The translations under genes were made by a program, and so were the position numbers. The notes beneath the pieces are model-generated. The model was given only the letters and a program-made list of their open reading frames with translations, had not been told where the DNA came from and did not search any database. Shown in pieces: positions 9,104-18,302 of a stretch of DNA of 64,000 bases. This DNA is from Acidobacteriaceae bacterium (GTDB taxonomy: Bacteria; Acidobacteriota; Terriglobia; Terriglobales; Acidobacteriaceae). Numbering within the stretch: the stretch's first letter is position 1; each line of letters starts with the position of its first letter. Location: the NCBI GenBank assembly GCA_028283655.1, contig JAPWKE010000003.1, forward strand, positions 372,001-436,000, written 5' to 3'.

Positions 9104-9787
9104 TTAGCTGAAAGCTTGGTCGGCACGGAACCGTACGATGGTCAGTCCGAGAGGATTGACGGCCAGTTCGTTGTTCTTTACGGCATCACGAAAGACGTAG
9201 GTAACGCTGGCGACCCAACGCTCCCGCTTCAGTTCCGAATGATCCGCCGGATTCGTGTAGACCTTCTCGAATTCAATTCGTGCGGAATAGGGCGATTGCC
9301 GCAGGTCGTCAAGGACTATGTTCTTCACTTCCACATCCACGTAAGGCAACGTGGCGTCGTTGCGATAGGTGGTGATGAAGTTGTCCTTTCGTTCCTGCTC
9401 GATGACGGCGTGCTGCACGTCGCCGTTGAGGAAGTACAGGGCGTTCGTCTGGTCGCGCTCGATGGTGAAGCGATTGCGACTGAAGTACAGCTCCGCCCAG
9501 CGTGTCAGGTAATACTTGTTCTCGGCTTCTTGAGGGCGGTATGCAAAGTTGCGGTAGTCAATCGCTTCAGCCCGTCCAACGTCGTTGATACGGACAATCA
9601 TGGGGTGCATGGAAGCAAGCGCTCGCTGGCTCCTGTAGGTGAGCGCTCCGAGCAGGCCGCACACGGCAACAAGGGTGAGAATCACGATCCGCTGCCAGGT
9701 GTTCTCGACTAGTGGCGAAGCGTTCTCTTCGAGGTAGCGTTGCGCCGCTCGTGTGATCTCCGGGGAGTGAGTCATAGTCATCGACAT
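9104..9787 (-). CDS. VirB8/TrbF-family T4SS assembly protein
   Basis: This 227-residue bitopic inner-membrane protein has a short cytoplasmic N-terminus, one transmembrane helix near residues 33-48 (IVILTLVAVCGLLGAL) and a periplasmic domain of about 170 residues. The periplasmic part shows the NTF2-like VirB8 pattern, with NKYYLTRWAELYFSRNRFT and RWVASVTYVFRDAVKNN. VirB8 nucleates the channel and contacts VirB9 and VirB10. AGGAGG precedes the ATG. Confidence 0.82.
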   Translation of the reverse strand: MSMTMTHSPEITRAAQRYLEENASPLVENTWQRIVILTLVAVCGLLGALTYRSQRALASMHPMIVRINDVGRAEAIDYRNFAYRPQEAENKYYLTRWAELYFSRNRFTIERDQTNALYFLNGDVQHAVIEQERKDNFITTYRNDATLPYVDVEVKNIVLDDLRQSPYSARIEFEKVYTNPADHSELKRERWVASVTYVFRDAVKNNELAVNPLGLTIVRFRADQAFS

Positions 9788-9797
9788 AGTGAGCCTC

Positions 9798-10649
9798 CTA
9801 CTTCATGAGCGCCGCGGCGCTGGTTGCGATCGAAAGACCGCCATCGTGCCCTCCGACGTGGCCGGAGAAGAGTGTCGCTGTCATCGCAGGAATCTTCAAA
9901 AGAATGAAACCCGTCACTAAGCACAGGATGAGCAAGCCAGGCATAACGGCCGCAAGACTCCGAGGGTCATTGAGATTGTTCGCGCCGCTGGTGAAATAGC
10001 TAATGAGCAGATGGCTCATAACGCTCATGGTGGCGGCGGCGACGACTTTGTAGAATTCGAAGCCGAGAAATGCTCGAAGCCATCCCCAGAAGAGGAACTC
10101 CGTTTTGTCGAAGACCATGAATGGAATGAACACAGGGCCAAGCAGGCCGATGATGGTGGCTCCGATGGCACCGTAAGCGATGATGACGCCGATAAGCCCG
10201 GAGAGGATACTAAGGATGACCTGCACCGTGTAGGTGCAGAGCAACGTATACGGCTCCGTTAGAGATGGCGACATTGTGCCCATTTTGCCGAGCGCCCCCT
10301 GAATCGTGGTCTGGACCTCTTGCGTGGAATCACTGCCTATATAGTCCACAAGACTGCTTGTGCCACCGCTGATGAATCCCTTCAGTGAATAGCCGATGCC
10401 GGGAATGCTTCCGTCGTAGAACTTCACGAAGCAGTAGGCGAAAGTGATAAGGAGGAAGAAATTCAGGAACTTCGCCATGCTAAAGCCGCCCCCGCCCTGC
10501 GAAGAGGCAAGGGCTTCCTGCACCCCGAACCAGACCAACATAATCGTAGCCAGCGACAAGACCATGTGTAGCCCCAACGAATCAACGGATGGGGATACGG
10601 TCGCGGTGAGATTGTCGCACCCGTTCTTGATGAGGATGAGGAAGTCCAT
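9798..10649 (-). CDS. VirB6/TrbL-family polytopic T4SS protein
   Basis: This 283-residue protein has at least five hydrophobic segments (about 28-45, 60-77, 135-158, 165-190 and 235-255). Its Gly/Ser-rich stretches and length fit VirB6 and TrbL inner-membrane channel proteins. The segment VIIAYGAIGATIIGLLGPVF and the following WGWLRAFLGFEFYKV resemble the conserved central region. It is expected to guide DNA through the inner membrane. AAGGAGA precedes the start and virB5 lies 15 bases upstream. Confidence 0.8.
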   Translation of the reverse strand: MDFLILIKNGCDNLTATVSPSVDSLGLHMVLSLATIMLVWFGVQEALASSQGGGGFSMAKFLNFFLLITFAYCFVKFYDGSIPGIGYSLKGFISGGTSSLVDYIGSDSTQEVQTTIQGALGKMGTMSPSLTEPYTLLCTYTVQVILSILSGLIGVIIAYGAIGATIIGLLGPVFIPFMVFDKTEFLFWGWLRAFLGFEFYKVVAAATMSVMSHLLISYFTSGANNLNDPRSLAAVMPGLLILCLVTGFILLKIPAMTATLFSGHVGGHDGGLSIATSAAALMK

Positions 10650-10664
10650 TGCCGTCTCCTTAGC

Positions 10665-11474
10665 CTAATAATGGAAGGCCCACTGAGTACCAGCGGTCGT
10701 TTGCTGAGGGGTAGTGGTCTTGAACGTCTGTTGATAAGAATTGCCGGTCTGAAACAGAGACTTGAGATTGTCTTGTTGTACTTTCTGACCGACCATCGTC
10801 TGGAGCGCCTGGGCCTGCAAGATCTGGTTTGTCTCTTGCTGCGTTCGGAGTTCGATGAGCAACGCCTGGTTGATGCGTTGCAAGGTGGCCATCTCTGTGT
10901 GTTGCGCCGGATCGGCAGAGTGGGTTTGGGATTCCAGTTGGCTGATGTCCGTCTCACGCTGATTTGCGTTCGCACGGATTGTTCCGAGCGCCTGAAGGTT
11001 CGAGGCATTCACCGAGTCCGAGAGGTCTACCGTCGCTCCTCGGGCAGCGATTTCTTGCTGACCTTGAACTGACAACGAGCTGTACCCCTGAATCTGTGTG
11101 GTGCGCGGAACGCTGGCGGTCTGGTTTGCGGCGGAGGCTCCATATCCGTTGGAAGCCGAAGTCATCCACGGAGTGGAGTTGCCATAGGTATTCGCGGGCT
11201 GCTGCAATGTACTCCATTGCTGGCGTCCCATGTTGTTGTACGCGGTGTAGTAGTTCTGAGGCAGGTTTGCCATCTTCTGTGCAAGGTTGTACGCACCGAT
11301 GACGTTGCGGCTCGTCTCTACCGTGGTTGTGTAGAGCTGGTTGGCCTGGAGAATCTGCTGTGCGGCATGTGCGGACTGAGTTGGGTCCAGCACTATGCCG
11401 GAGCCGAATTGCGCTCTAGCCCCTGTCGTAGAGACAGCAAGGGCTATGACGCTTATGAACATAGCGCCTTTCAT
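10665..11474 (-). CDS. VirB5/TrbJ-like periplasmic pilus-associated protein
   Basis: This 269-residue protein has a signal peptide (ALAVSTTGARAQ, cleavage about residue 21). A mostly helical, Gln-rich mature region follows: QQILQANQLYTTTVETSRNV near 40 and a coiled-coil-like SQLESQTHSA...RINQALLIELRTQQETNQIL near 185-215. This layout is typical of TrbJ and VirB5, minor pilus components at the pilus tip. AAGGAGG precedes the ATG. Confidence 0.78.
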   Translation of the reverse strand: MKGAMFISVIALAVSTTGARAQFGSGIVLDPTQSAHAAQQILQANQLYTTTVETSRNVIGAYNLAQKMANLPQNYYTAYNNMGRQQWSTLQQPANTYGNSTPWMTSASNGYGASAANQTASVPRTTQIQGYSSLSVQGQQEIAARGATVDLSDSVNASNLQALGTIRANANQRETDISQLESQTHSADPAQHTEMATLQRINQALLIELRTQQETNQILQAQALQTMVGQKVQQDNLKSLFQTGNSYQQTFKTTTPQQTTAGTQWAFHY

Positions 11475-11494
11475 CGTTCCTCCTTATTGGTTCT

Positions 11495-11737
11495 TTATTG
11501 CTTCGCGCGTTCCGCCTGTAGCCGGTTCCACGCATCTCCGACTTTCTTTTGTTCGTCAGAGCACTTTGGGCTCAGCACCGGCGGAACTTTTACCAATTCA
11601 GCCGAGCAGTCTCTCTGGTACTGAGAACCCAATTTGTCATATTCGTTTTGCAACTTGTCTACCTTGGCTTGGTGACTTTCGCAGCCCACGATGCCAAGGG
11701 CGAGGGTTAAGCAAAACAGAGTTAAGGTGCGACGCAT
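11495..11737 (-). CDS. small T4SS-associated lipoprotein
   Basis: The ATG at 11737 (MRRTLTLFCLTLALGIVGC) is spaced correctly from AAGGAG; a GTG six bases earlier lies on the ribosome site itself. The N-terminus is a lipoprotein signal with lipobox LGIVGC, giving a mature lipoprotein of about 60 residues that is charged, helical and contains two more Cys. Between virB10 and virB5 it may play the VirB7 role of anchoring VirB9, or be an entry-exclusion protein like TrbK. Sequence alone does not separate these. Confidence 0.7.
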   Translation of the reverse strand: MRRTLTLFCLTLALGIVGCESHQAKVDKLQNEYDKLGSQYQRDCSAELVKVPPVLSPKCSDEQKKVGDAWNRLQAERAKQ

Positions 11738-11746
11738 AAACACTCC

Positions 11747-13081
11747 TTAAAACGATCCGGGGATCGTGTGGCGTTCGTAAGCAGGCAGAAGCATATCTTG
11801 CGTGATATAGACCTTCACGCGATGTCCTTCCCGAATGGTGATGGTGGGAGGGATCTGCATGAACCGGTCCAAGACAGTCGTCGCCGACTGTGAAACGGAC
11901 GCCGCTGCTCCGTTTGTAAAGACTTGTGGCCCGGAGCCTGCGTAAACGCCGCCGCCCTGTGAAATCTCGGCGGCTCCCGCTATAACCCCCAGCGCAATGG
12001 ATGTGCCGAAGATTTGCAGGTAATGGTTGTTCACCTTATCTTTTAGTCCTTCCTCCCCGATCTGGTCTAGGCCGTGGAACTGATCCAGGTCCACGGAATA
12101 ACCGTCCGGCATAATGAGGCGATGGAAGGCAACTGTCATGCGACGCTGCTGCCCGAATCCTGAACCACCGATTTTTTTGGCCTCTCCGAGAACGATTGTG
12201 CCGTCAGGAATGAGGACATGCTGATGGTCGTGGGAGTAGATGGGATTAGAAACAAGGACTTTCACGGGGCCTACGGCATCGCCATCAAGGCGGTTCATCA
12301 AAACAGTGTCGATGGTCGTACCCTCATACAGGACATACGGCTGGCCGCTGGCCGAATCGATGTTGACTTCCGGTTTGCGATTGAACGTGCTCTGGCCTTG
12401 GGCAGGTGGTGGGTCACCCGCTGCACGTGCATTTACCAGACTCGATGCCTGCTGGCCGGATGCCATGCTGGCAGGCAGGTACGTTCCGTTATCTGTATTG
12501 GTGGCCTGAGTCTGCGGCGGAGCATCGGGCGGACGGCTGTATGCCAGATTCGAGGAGAAGCGCGACTCGTACGCGCGTTGGCGCTCCTTCGCTGCGAGTT
12601 CCTGCGAAGCCTGCTGTTCGGGGGATACATGTCCCGCACCGCCGCCGTTCTGCTGTGCGTATCCATAGCCTTGCATCTGCTGATTGCAGGGCTGGCCGGG
12701 GATGCAAGGCTGTGCCTGCCCGGTTGCGCTGTAGCCGAGGGCGGCCGCCCGTTGCTGCGGCGTCACATTCACCAGTGACGGGTCGTTCGCAGCCGCTTGG
12801 TCAAGGGTCTGTTGCTGGTGCGCCAACTGACTCTTGAGGTCAGCGACATTGTTCTCCGTGTTGTCCTGAACAAGCGGTTGAGGATTGTTCTGTTTCTGCT
12901 GCTGCTTGGCATTCACGGCAGTCTTTCCATGCGAACTGAAGATGAGGGCAATGATGACAAGCACGGAGAACCCGCCGTAAACGATCGGCTTGGAATGCTT
13001 CTGCATGACTCCTTTCGGGTCAAAGGGCTTCTTATTGAGCACCGGCTCGGTTGATGCTGCGGCCTGGGTCTGTTCCGTCAT
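11747..13081 (-). CDS. VirB10/TrbI-family T4SS core protein
   Basis: This 444-residue protein has a cytoplasmic N-terminus, a transmembrane helix near residues 33-48 (IVYGGFSVLVIIALIF) and a Gln/Pro-rich periplasmic linker to about 240. The C-terminal VirB10 beta-barrel domain contains LYEGTTIDTVLMNRLDGD, VLIPDGTIVLGEA and MTVAFHRLIMPDG, and ends with the VKVYITQDMLLP strand. VirB10 spans both membranes and senses ATP use by the T4SS motors. It follows virB9 by 28 bases. Confidence 0.92.
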   Translation of the reverse strand: MTEQTQAAASTEPVLNKKPFDPKGVMQKHSKPIVYGGFSVLVIIALIFSSHGKTAVNAKQQQKQNNPQPLVQDNTENNVADLKSQLAHQQQTLDQAAANDPSLVNVTPQQRAAALGYSATGQAQPCIPGQPCNQQMQGYGYAQQNGGGAGHVSPEQQASQELAAKERQRAYESRFSSNLAYSRPPDAPPQTQATNTDNGTYLPASMASGQQASSLVNARAAGDPPPAQGQSTFNRKPEVNIDSASGQPYVLYEGTTIDTVLMNRLDGDAVGPVKVLVSNPIYSHDHQHVLIPDGTIVLGEAKKIGGSGFGQQRRMTVAFHRLIMPDGYSVDLDQFHGLDQIGEEGLKDKVNNHYLQIFGTSIALGVIAGAAEISQGGGVYAGSGPQVFTNGAAASVSQSATTVLDRFMQIPPTITIREGHRVKVYITQDMLLPAYERHTIPGSF

Positions 13082-13109
13082 GGCATTGTTCTCCCTTCAG
13101 CTCGGTTGA

Positions 13110-13868
13110 TTAGCCCTTACGCGTGAATTCCATCTTTTTCTTGCCCAGCTCCACGTAGCCGTTATCCATGACCTTCGGGATGATGTACGTCCCTTCGCGC
13201 AGGTCATAGGAGATGAGATTGGGCTTGCCGTCCTTCATCTCGTACACGGAGAACTTCTCCGGCGCAGTCGTTTTGATATAGGTGAACTTGTCATCGTGGT
13301 AGATCGATGTGATATCGAAGGGCGCTTCATTCGCTTTGAAGGCGTAGTCAAACTTCAGCTTCGATTGGTAATCGCTCTTGTACGAGTCCATCGCCTGATC
13401 GACGTGCGACTGTACCGAAGCAAGCTGCTGCTGCGCCTGCTGGAGCTGGGCAGCGGGAACGAACTGCGGTGGCCCACTGGCCGCGACGATGGAAGAACGG
13501 TCGGCAGGCTCTATCAACACCTTCAGGTCGGGCATCTGCGAGCTGCTGGACACATCCTGCAAGGTGAACGAATAGATGTTGCCTTTGTCGGTAATGAGGT
13601 TCAGGTTCGTGCTGATACCAGCCTTGGCCGGATGCACGAAGCAAAAGTTGCCGACGACATCCACGACCCAGAAATCTTTGTCGCCGGTCGCGGCCTCCAT
13701 GATCTTTTCAGTCGGAGGCACCTGGATCAGAGTCGTGAATTTCATTTTGGCCCGTATCGGTACGATGTCCTGGGAGTGATACTGCACGGTACGAGCCGAT
13801 GCATCCTGTGCGACGGCAGGAGCGGAGAACGCGACGGCCAGCAAGAAAGAGATGAGAATGCGCTGCAT
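13110..13868 (-). CDS. VirB9/TrbG-family T4SS outer-membrane core protein
   Basis: The 252-residue product starts at the ATG at 13868, just after AAGGAGG. A signal peptide (FLLAVAFSAPAVAQ) is followed by an N-terminal strand-rich domain (FTTLIQVPPTEKIMEAATGD) and a C-terminal domain (FDYAFKANEAPFDITSIYHD, FTYIKTTAPEKFSVYE). This matches VirB9 and TrbG, which form the outer-membrane ring with VirB10 and a lipoprotein. A helical Gln-rich insert (about 150-180) separates the two halves. Confidence 0.88.
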   Translation of the reverse strand: MQRILISFLLAVAFSAPAVAQDASARTVQYHSQDIVPIRAKMKFTTLIQVPPTEKIMEAATGDKDFWVVDVVGNFCFVHPAKAGISTNLNLITDKGNIYSFTLQDVSSSSQMPDLKVLIEPADRSSIVAASGPPQFVPAAQLQQAQQQLASVQSHVDQAMDSYKSDYQSKLKFDYAFKANEAPFDITSIYHDDKFTYIKTTAPEKFSVYEMKDGKPNLISYDLREGTYIIPKVMDNGYVELGKKKMEFTRKG

Positions 13869-13882
13869 GGTGCCTCCTTGGA

Positions 13883-16366
13883 CTACCGGGTTGGGGTGAC
13901 GGCCAGAGTGCGGGGCCGGAACGGATGGTCTTGTGCGAGTCTGCGCAAGCCTTCGGCGATGCCGAAGCGGGCGAAGTAATCGCGCTTCACGATGTTGTCG
14001 CGGGCGTTGTTGGTGGCCGTCCAATGCGAGACGGAATCGACATTCAAATGAACCTTCTTGCTCGACTGCGCTTTGCGGATCAGCATCTGCCCCGGCGGGA
14101 CAAGCCCGGCGATTAACTCCAATTCGGTGTCATTCAAGTGGAAGGCGTCACGGTACAGGTCCCGATTCATTTCCGGGTTGGCGAGAAAGATCTTCGTCGG
14201 GCAACTCTCGGAGACAATTTGGAGCATTCCCGATTCCTTAAGCTCCTTGAGCGATTGGGTAGCGAGCACCATGGCCGCGTTATGTTTGCGCCACGTTTTC
14301 TGCGCCTGCACGATGTAATTGCGGATCGTTTCGTTCTTGATGAACAGCCATGCCTCGTCCAAAAGAAAGAGCTTGAACGTCGCGAGCTTCTTTGGGTCGC
14401 TAATCTCATTCGACGCACGATGGAGAACGTAGAACAGCAAAGGCTCCAAAGCCTCCGGCGCATCGCCCCATCCGGCGAAGTTGAATGTCTGGAAGCGGGA
14501 AAAGGTCAGCGTGTCCCCGGGGTTGTCGAAGAGAAAGCCGTATTGACCAGCCTTCGTCCAGCGGTGCAGACGATCCTTCAATTCGCCTACGATGTTGGCG
14601 AAGTTAGAGAGCGTGCGCTGTTCCGGCTCCAGGACGTAAGTGCGCTCGACGGCCTCCCACAGCTTGCGCTCCTCTTTGAAGTCCAGCCGATAATGGCCGT
14701 CAGAACCTTCAATCAATACGCGGAAGAGCGAGAAGAGAAATTGCAGGTTCTCTTTCGTCTGCGGCAGAGAGAACGGATTAATGGTGAAATCGCGCGACTC
14801 CTGACCAACGTTCAGGTAAGTGCCGCCGAAGATGTCTGTCAGCGACTCGAAGCTGCCGCCGATGTCGAATATGTACGTCTGCGGCTGGTACTTCTGTGCG
14901 TTCTGAAGTATGAAATTTGCCAGGTAGGACTTGCCCGATCCCGTTTGCCCCAGGATGAGCGTGTGCGCAACTTCGCCGTTATGGAGGTTCAGGAAGTAAG
15001 GTGTGCTGTTGTCGGTCTCAAGCACAGCCAGGTATTCCGCGTTCAGGTGGGGATTGCGCTTCTCGCCCGGCAGGATCGTAAACAGAAAGCTGAGGTCTGC
15101 ATAATTTGAAGTGAGCACGTAGAGCCGACGGAGATTGACGGCATAGTTGCCGGGAACCGTGGCGAAGTAGGCGTTGAGCTGATTGTAGGTTTCACTGAAC
15201 AGCGAGCCATCGGCAGCGGTGAACAAACGCTGGAACTCGCCTGCGACCCGATCCAACTCCGCGAGCGACTGTGCATGGAGCACAATCGACAAGGAAAAGT
15301 CTCCGAGAGACTGGCCCTCACCGAGCACACGCAGACAGTCTCCAAGATTCTCAATATCAGCCTGCTTCGACTCATCGACCAAGACATCGCGCGGATTTGT
15401 CTGCGTCGCATCGTTTCCGAGCTGCGATACAAACCCGGTCTTTGAGATGTTGAAGTGGCGACGGCGCTTGGCCACTTCCTTGCGGGCCTTGTCCTGCGGG
15501 AGTGGGACCCACTCCGTGCAGACCGTAAAGCTCGCCGGGATCTTCAACAGCGAATCCAGCACCAACGGTTTCGTCTCGATGATGCACTCCTTCATGGTGA
15601 GAACGCGCACGAGATGCTCGCCGACGCGGAGGTGGTCGCGCTCCGCGTCGATGTTGGAGTTCACCACCTGGTAGTCGAGGAACTGTGTGCTCTGCGGACG
15701 ACCCTCGATGCGCGGTGCGTCATAGTTGACCAATCTGCGGAAGAATATGAATTGGTCTTCCTTTCCTAATACCGCAATCTGCACGAAGTCCGCCAGTTGG
15801 CGGCTGAACGCTTCGGCGCGCTGCTCTAGACGGCCAAGGCACGACTCAATCTGAAAGCGGAGCAAGGTCTTCATCTTCGATTTGCTGAACTGGCCGCCGA
15901 GTTCGTTCCATGCTCCGGCAGGATCGGAAAAGAACATCGCGAGCGCGGACCCGATGCCTCGCTTCGAACGTGAGCCTTCGAGCAATACGACATAGAAGAT
16001 CTCGATCTGATAGAGAGAATCCTGCTTGGCTGCAAAGAATGTGCGGCGCTGGTCGATGGCTGCTTCCACCACGGCATCGTCATAGTGGGCAAACGGGATA
16101 TCCGGCCTGCTGGTCTTGATGAGGTACTGGTAGATATGGAAGCCGGGGCCGAAGGATTTGAGAGCCGCTTCTAAACGCTTGACCGCGTATTCCTGTTCGT
16201 CGCGGTCAAGGCTCTCGTAGTCCACACCCTCCACACGGAGCACCATGCCAAGATCGCCGGACTTAGTGAGGAATGTCCGTTCGTTCCAGAAGCCATACAG
16301 GTTGATGTGGTCATTCAACGCTGCGGCATCTTTCCACGGCTTTAGCACTCGGTCAATACGAAACAT
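13883..16366 (-). CDS. VirB4/TrbE-family T4SS ATPase
   Basis: This 827-residue ATPase drives pilus assembly. The N-terminal half is the CagE/TrbE/VirB domain (FWNERTFLTKSGDLG, GFHIYQYLIKTSRPD). Walker A LGQTGSGKSYLANF is near residue 472, followed by YIFDIGGSFESL; Walker B is KLFLLDEAWLFI near 675, then MVLATQSLKEL. Length is right for the family. Its ATG overlaps the stop of virB3 (TGATG), so the genes are coupled. Confidence 0.95.
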   Translation of the reverse strand: MFRIDRVLKPWKDAAALNDHINLYGFWNERTFLTKSGDLGMVLRVEGVDYESLDRDEQEYAVKRLEAALKSFGPGFHIYQYLIKTSRPDIPFAHYDDAVVEAAIDQRRTFFAAKQDSLYQIEIFYVVLLEGSRSKRGIGSALAMFFSDPAGAWNELGGQFSKSKMKTLLRFQIESCLGRLEQRAEAFSRQLADFVQIAVLGKEDQFIFFRRLVNYDAPRIEGRPQSTQFLDYQVVNSNIDAERDHLRVGEHLVRVLTMKECIIETKPLVLDSLLKIPASFTVCTEWVPLPQDKARKEVAKRRRHFNISKTGFVSQLGNDATQTNPRDVLVDESKQADIENLGDCLRVLGEGQSLGDFSLSIVLHAQSLAELDRVAGEFQRLFTAADGSLFSETYNQLNAYFATVPGNYAVNLRRLYVLTSNYADLSFLFTILPGEKRNPHLNAEYLAVLETDNSTPYFLNLHNGEVAHTLILGQTGSGKSYLANFILQNAQKYQPQTYIFDIGGSFESLTDIFGGTYLNVGQESRDFTINPFSLPQTKENLQFLFSLFRVLIEGSDGHYRLDFKEERKLWEAVERTYVLEPEQRTLSNFANIVGELKDRLHRWTKAGQYGFLFDNPGDTLTFSRFQTFNFAGWGDAPEALEPLLFYVLHRASNEISDPKKLATFKLFLLDEAWLFIKNETIRNYIVQAQKTWRKHNAAMVLATQSLKELKESGMLQIVSESCPTKIFLANPEMNRDLYRDAFHLNDTELELIAGLVPPGQMLIRKAQSSKKVHLNVDSVSHWTATNNARDNIVKRDYFARFGIAEGLRRLAQDHPFRPRTLAVTPTR

Positions 16367-16668
16367 CAGCGGACCTCCACGCGGGGAACACTCTGCTTAT
16401 GCGCGTCGTACCGGAGCTTGTAGCGCTCCGAACGTGCGAGGATGCGAAGAAACGCTGGGTCAGCATTGGTGACCCAGGAGCCGAGGGCGTACCCGACAGC
16501 GAAGACGAGCCCGCCTGCAAGCAAAGAATTGAAGAGATTGAAGACGCCAACGGCGGCGACACAAATGAAGAAGAAGAGGGTGCGTTCAACGCCCAGGTAG
16601 GTGAGAGGCTTATGCAGGCTTTTGAAGACGCGATTGCGGCGCTGGTTACTCCGATTTAATTCCTGCAT
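16366..16668 (-). CDS. VirB3/TrbD-like inner-membrane T4SS protein
   Basis: Starting at the ATG at 16668 after AAGGAGG gives a 100-residue protein with the VirB3 opening NRVFKSLHKPLTYLGVER. Two hydrophobic segments follow (about 29-45 and 47-63), then a conserved-looking cytoplasmic end (DPAFLRILARSERYKLRYDA). VirB3 works closely with VirB4, the next gene. A longer frame to 16818 runs into virB2 and lacks support. Confidence 0.85.
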   Translation of the reverse strand: MQELNRSNQRRNRVFKSLHKPLTYLGVERTLFFFICVAAVGVFNLFNSLLAGGLVFAVGYALGSWVTNADPAFLRILARSERYKLRYDAHKQSVPRVEVR

Positions 16669-16711
16669 AAGCCCCTCCTTGTGAAATGAATGCGTTGCGA
16701 CATGAACCGGT

Positions 16712-17044
16712 CTAACCGCCCCACAGCCACGAGAGGACGTTGGTTGCGAGCACCGCAATCCCGGTGCCGGCTGCGACACCAGCGAGGGCCTTCTTCGCTC
16801 CCGGCTCGCCATGGGCAAACTGGTAGCCGCCGATCACGATTGCGATAAGGCTTGCGACCTTGGCAATCGTGCCGGTGAAGAGGTTTTGAAGCGAGGTAAA
16901 GCCGCTGTCAAACGGTGATCCCGATTGAGCGTGTGCGGCGACGGGAAGGACAAGAATCAGTCCAAGCAACACTGCGGACGGGCGAAACCATCTCTGCAAT
17001 GTGAGGACTGTTCGCTGGGGAACGACGACACGAGTACGGAACAT
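16712..17044 (-). CDS. VirB2/TrbC-family pilin
   Basis: The ATG at 17044 follows AGGAGG by four bases, giving a 110-residue prepilin. A long signal segment ends VLPVAAHAQ (about residue 40). The mature pilin has two hydrophobic helices, IAKVASLIAIVIGGYQFA and ALAGVAAGTGIAVLATNVL. This is the major pilus subunit and the first gene of the transfer operon. Its upstream region, including the hairpin CGACTG-ATTC-CAGTCG and the ribosome site, has a clear relative before the chimeric ORF at 22192. Confidence 0.87.
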   Translation of the reverse strand: MFRTRVVVPQRTVLTLQRWFRPSAVLLGLILVLPVAAHAQSGSPFDSGFTSLQNLFTGTIAKVASLIAIVIGGYQFAHGEPGAKKALAGVAAGTGIAVLATNVLSWLWGG

Positions 17045-17103
17045 CGGCACCTCCTACGACTGGAATCAGTCGGGATATGCCGTGACACTAGGCGCGTCGT
17101 TGC

Positions 17104-17152
17104 TTCTCGTCCAATGGTTTATAGAGATGGCACAGCCATCTCTCAGAGTGAT
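17104..17152 (-). promoter_or_regulatory. LysR-type box and promoter element upstream of virB2
   Basis: Read on the minus strand, the 15-base box ATCACTCTGAGAGAT (17152-17138), a six-base spacer and a 28-base element (17131-17104) recur upstream of the alpA-like gene at 18303-18351 with the same spacing. The 28-base element, which contains CCATTGGACGAGAA, differs at one position between the copies. TTGGAC could serve as a -35 hexamer. A perfect hairpin (AGAGATGGC, ACA, GCCATCTCT; 17123-17143) overlaps the element. The likely binder is the adjacent LysR protein. Confidence 0.6.
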
Positions 17153-17163
17153 AGCTCACCACT

Positions 17164-18147
17164 TCAGGCATTCTTCAGCGCGTCCTCGTGCTGGAACAAA
17201 CTGGTCTCTTCCTTCACGGATTGGGGCGGCTTGCGTCGGTCGTTTGCGTCGGCGTTCGGGTAGCGGCGAGCAAGATCGCGAAGGAGGAGAGAAATGGCGC
17301 CGTGGTTGTCTTTCTGCCTGTAGATGATGGCAGAATCAATCGTCCATTGAACGCCCCTAATCGGGCGTGTTGTGAGGGATTCGTGCAACACTTCGTGTTC
17401 GCGAATGAGGGCCAGGCACATACGCTGTCCTACCATCCACTGGATCTGCTCCAAGCTGAACGCTGGACTGAATGTGCGTGGAGTAATCCGTTGTTCGTTG
17501 AGCATTTCCAACAAACGAGCGTGGGCGGCCGGATGATGATGGGCATCACTGAAAATACCCAACCTGCCATTCAGGTCAGGCGCTTCCAATTCTCCCATCT
17601 GCGCTAAAGGATCGTCTTTGCACAGACAGACCACCATACGTTCGTGGAAGAGGGCTTGAGAACAAAGCCTATCAATGCTGAATGGAAGTGTGATCAGTGC
17701 AGCGTCGAGCTCTCCGCTTTCAAGGCGTTTTAGAAGGACATCCGTATCGTCACCTTCGAGATCGACGACGCCTTTTGGGAACATCTCTCGATAGGCTTGC
17801 GAGACGGTTTGAAGAACAGCATGCTCGACGAATTGCGAGAAGCCAAGACGGAAGGGCTTCGTTTCGGCGTCCTGCACTGCTTGCAACGAGTTGATCGTCT
17901 CTTCACGAAGTTCAAGCAGTTGCTTCGCTCGAATGTAGAGGGATTGTCCTGCGGAAGTGAGTTGCACGCCGTTACGAACCCTATTGAAGAGCTTCACGTG
18001 AAAGAGTTCTTCGATATCGCTGATCTGCTTGCTGAGGTTGGATTGAACTACGTTCAATCGTTCAGCTGCTCTCGTCATATTGAGTTCTTCAGCGACGGCC
18101 ACAATGAATCTCAAATGGCGGAATTCCAAATAGTCATAAATGCTCAA
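17164..18147 (-). CDS. LysR-family transcriptional regulator (next to the intact T4SS operon)
   Basis: The protein of about 327 residues has an N-terminal winged HTH (FRHLRFIVAVAEELNMTRAA, VQSNLSKQISDIEELF) and a C-terminal substrate-binding-like domain. GGAGG lies seven bases before TTG at 18147; a GTG at 18153 is in frame but abuts that site. It reads toward virB2, with repeated palindromic boxes in both flanking promoter regions, so it probably controls the transfer operon and the divergent alpA gene. It is a clear paralogue of the LysR gene at 21020: both share R-L-E-x-G-x-L-D-A-A and A-H-A-R-L-L-E blocks. Confidence 0.85.
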   Translation of the reverse strand: MSIYDYLEFRHLRFIVAVAEELNMTRAAERLNVVQSNLSKQISDIEELFHVKLFNRVRNGVQLTSAGQSLYIRAKQLLELREETINSLQAVQDAETKPFRLGFSQFVEHAVLQTVSQAYREMFPKGVVDLEGDDTDVLLKRLESGELDAALITLPFSIDRLCSQALFHERMVVCLCKDDPLAQMGELEAPDLNGRLGIFSDAHHHPAAHARLLEMLNEQRITPRTFSPAFSLEQIQWMVGQRMCLALIREHEVLHESLTTRPIRGVQWTIDSAIIYRQKDNHGAISLLLRDLARRYPNADANDRRKPPQSVKEETSLFQHEDALKNA

Positions 18148-18302
18148 CTGCACACCTCCAGCTCAAGCGATTGAAGTGTGATACCACGCGGTTTTGAGCG
18201 CCCCTCATGGGGCTCGCAGCCCGGCACTTAAATGGAATCAAGAAAGGCATCTTAAGGTTGCCTTAAGCCAGGCAACCCTTTCCCGTCTTGTGGAATTCTG
18301 CC

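Noticed and set aside
12218..12837. Plus-strand frames of 140-186 residues inside virB10
   Set aside because: Antisense shadows of the clear VirB10 protein.
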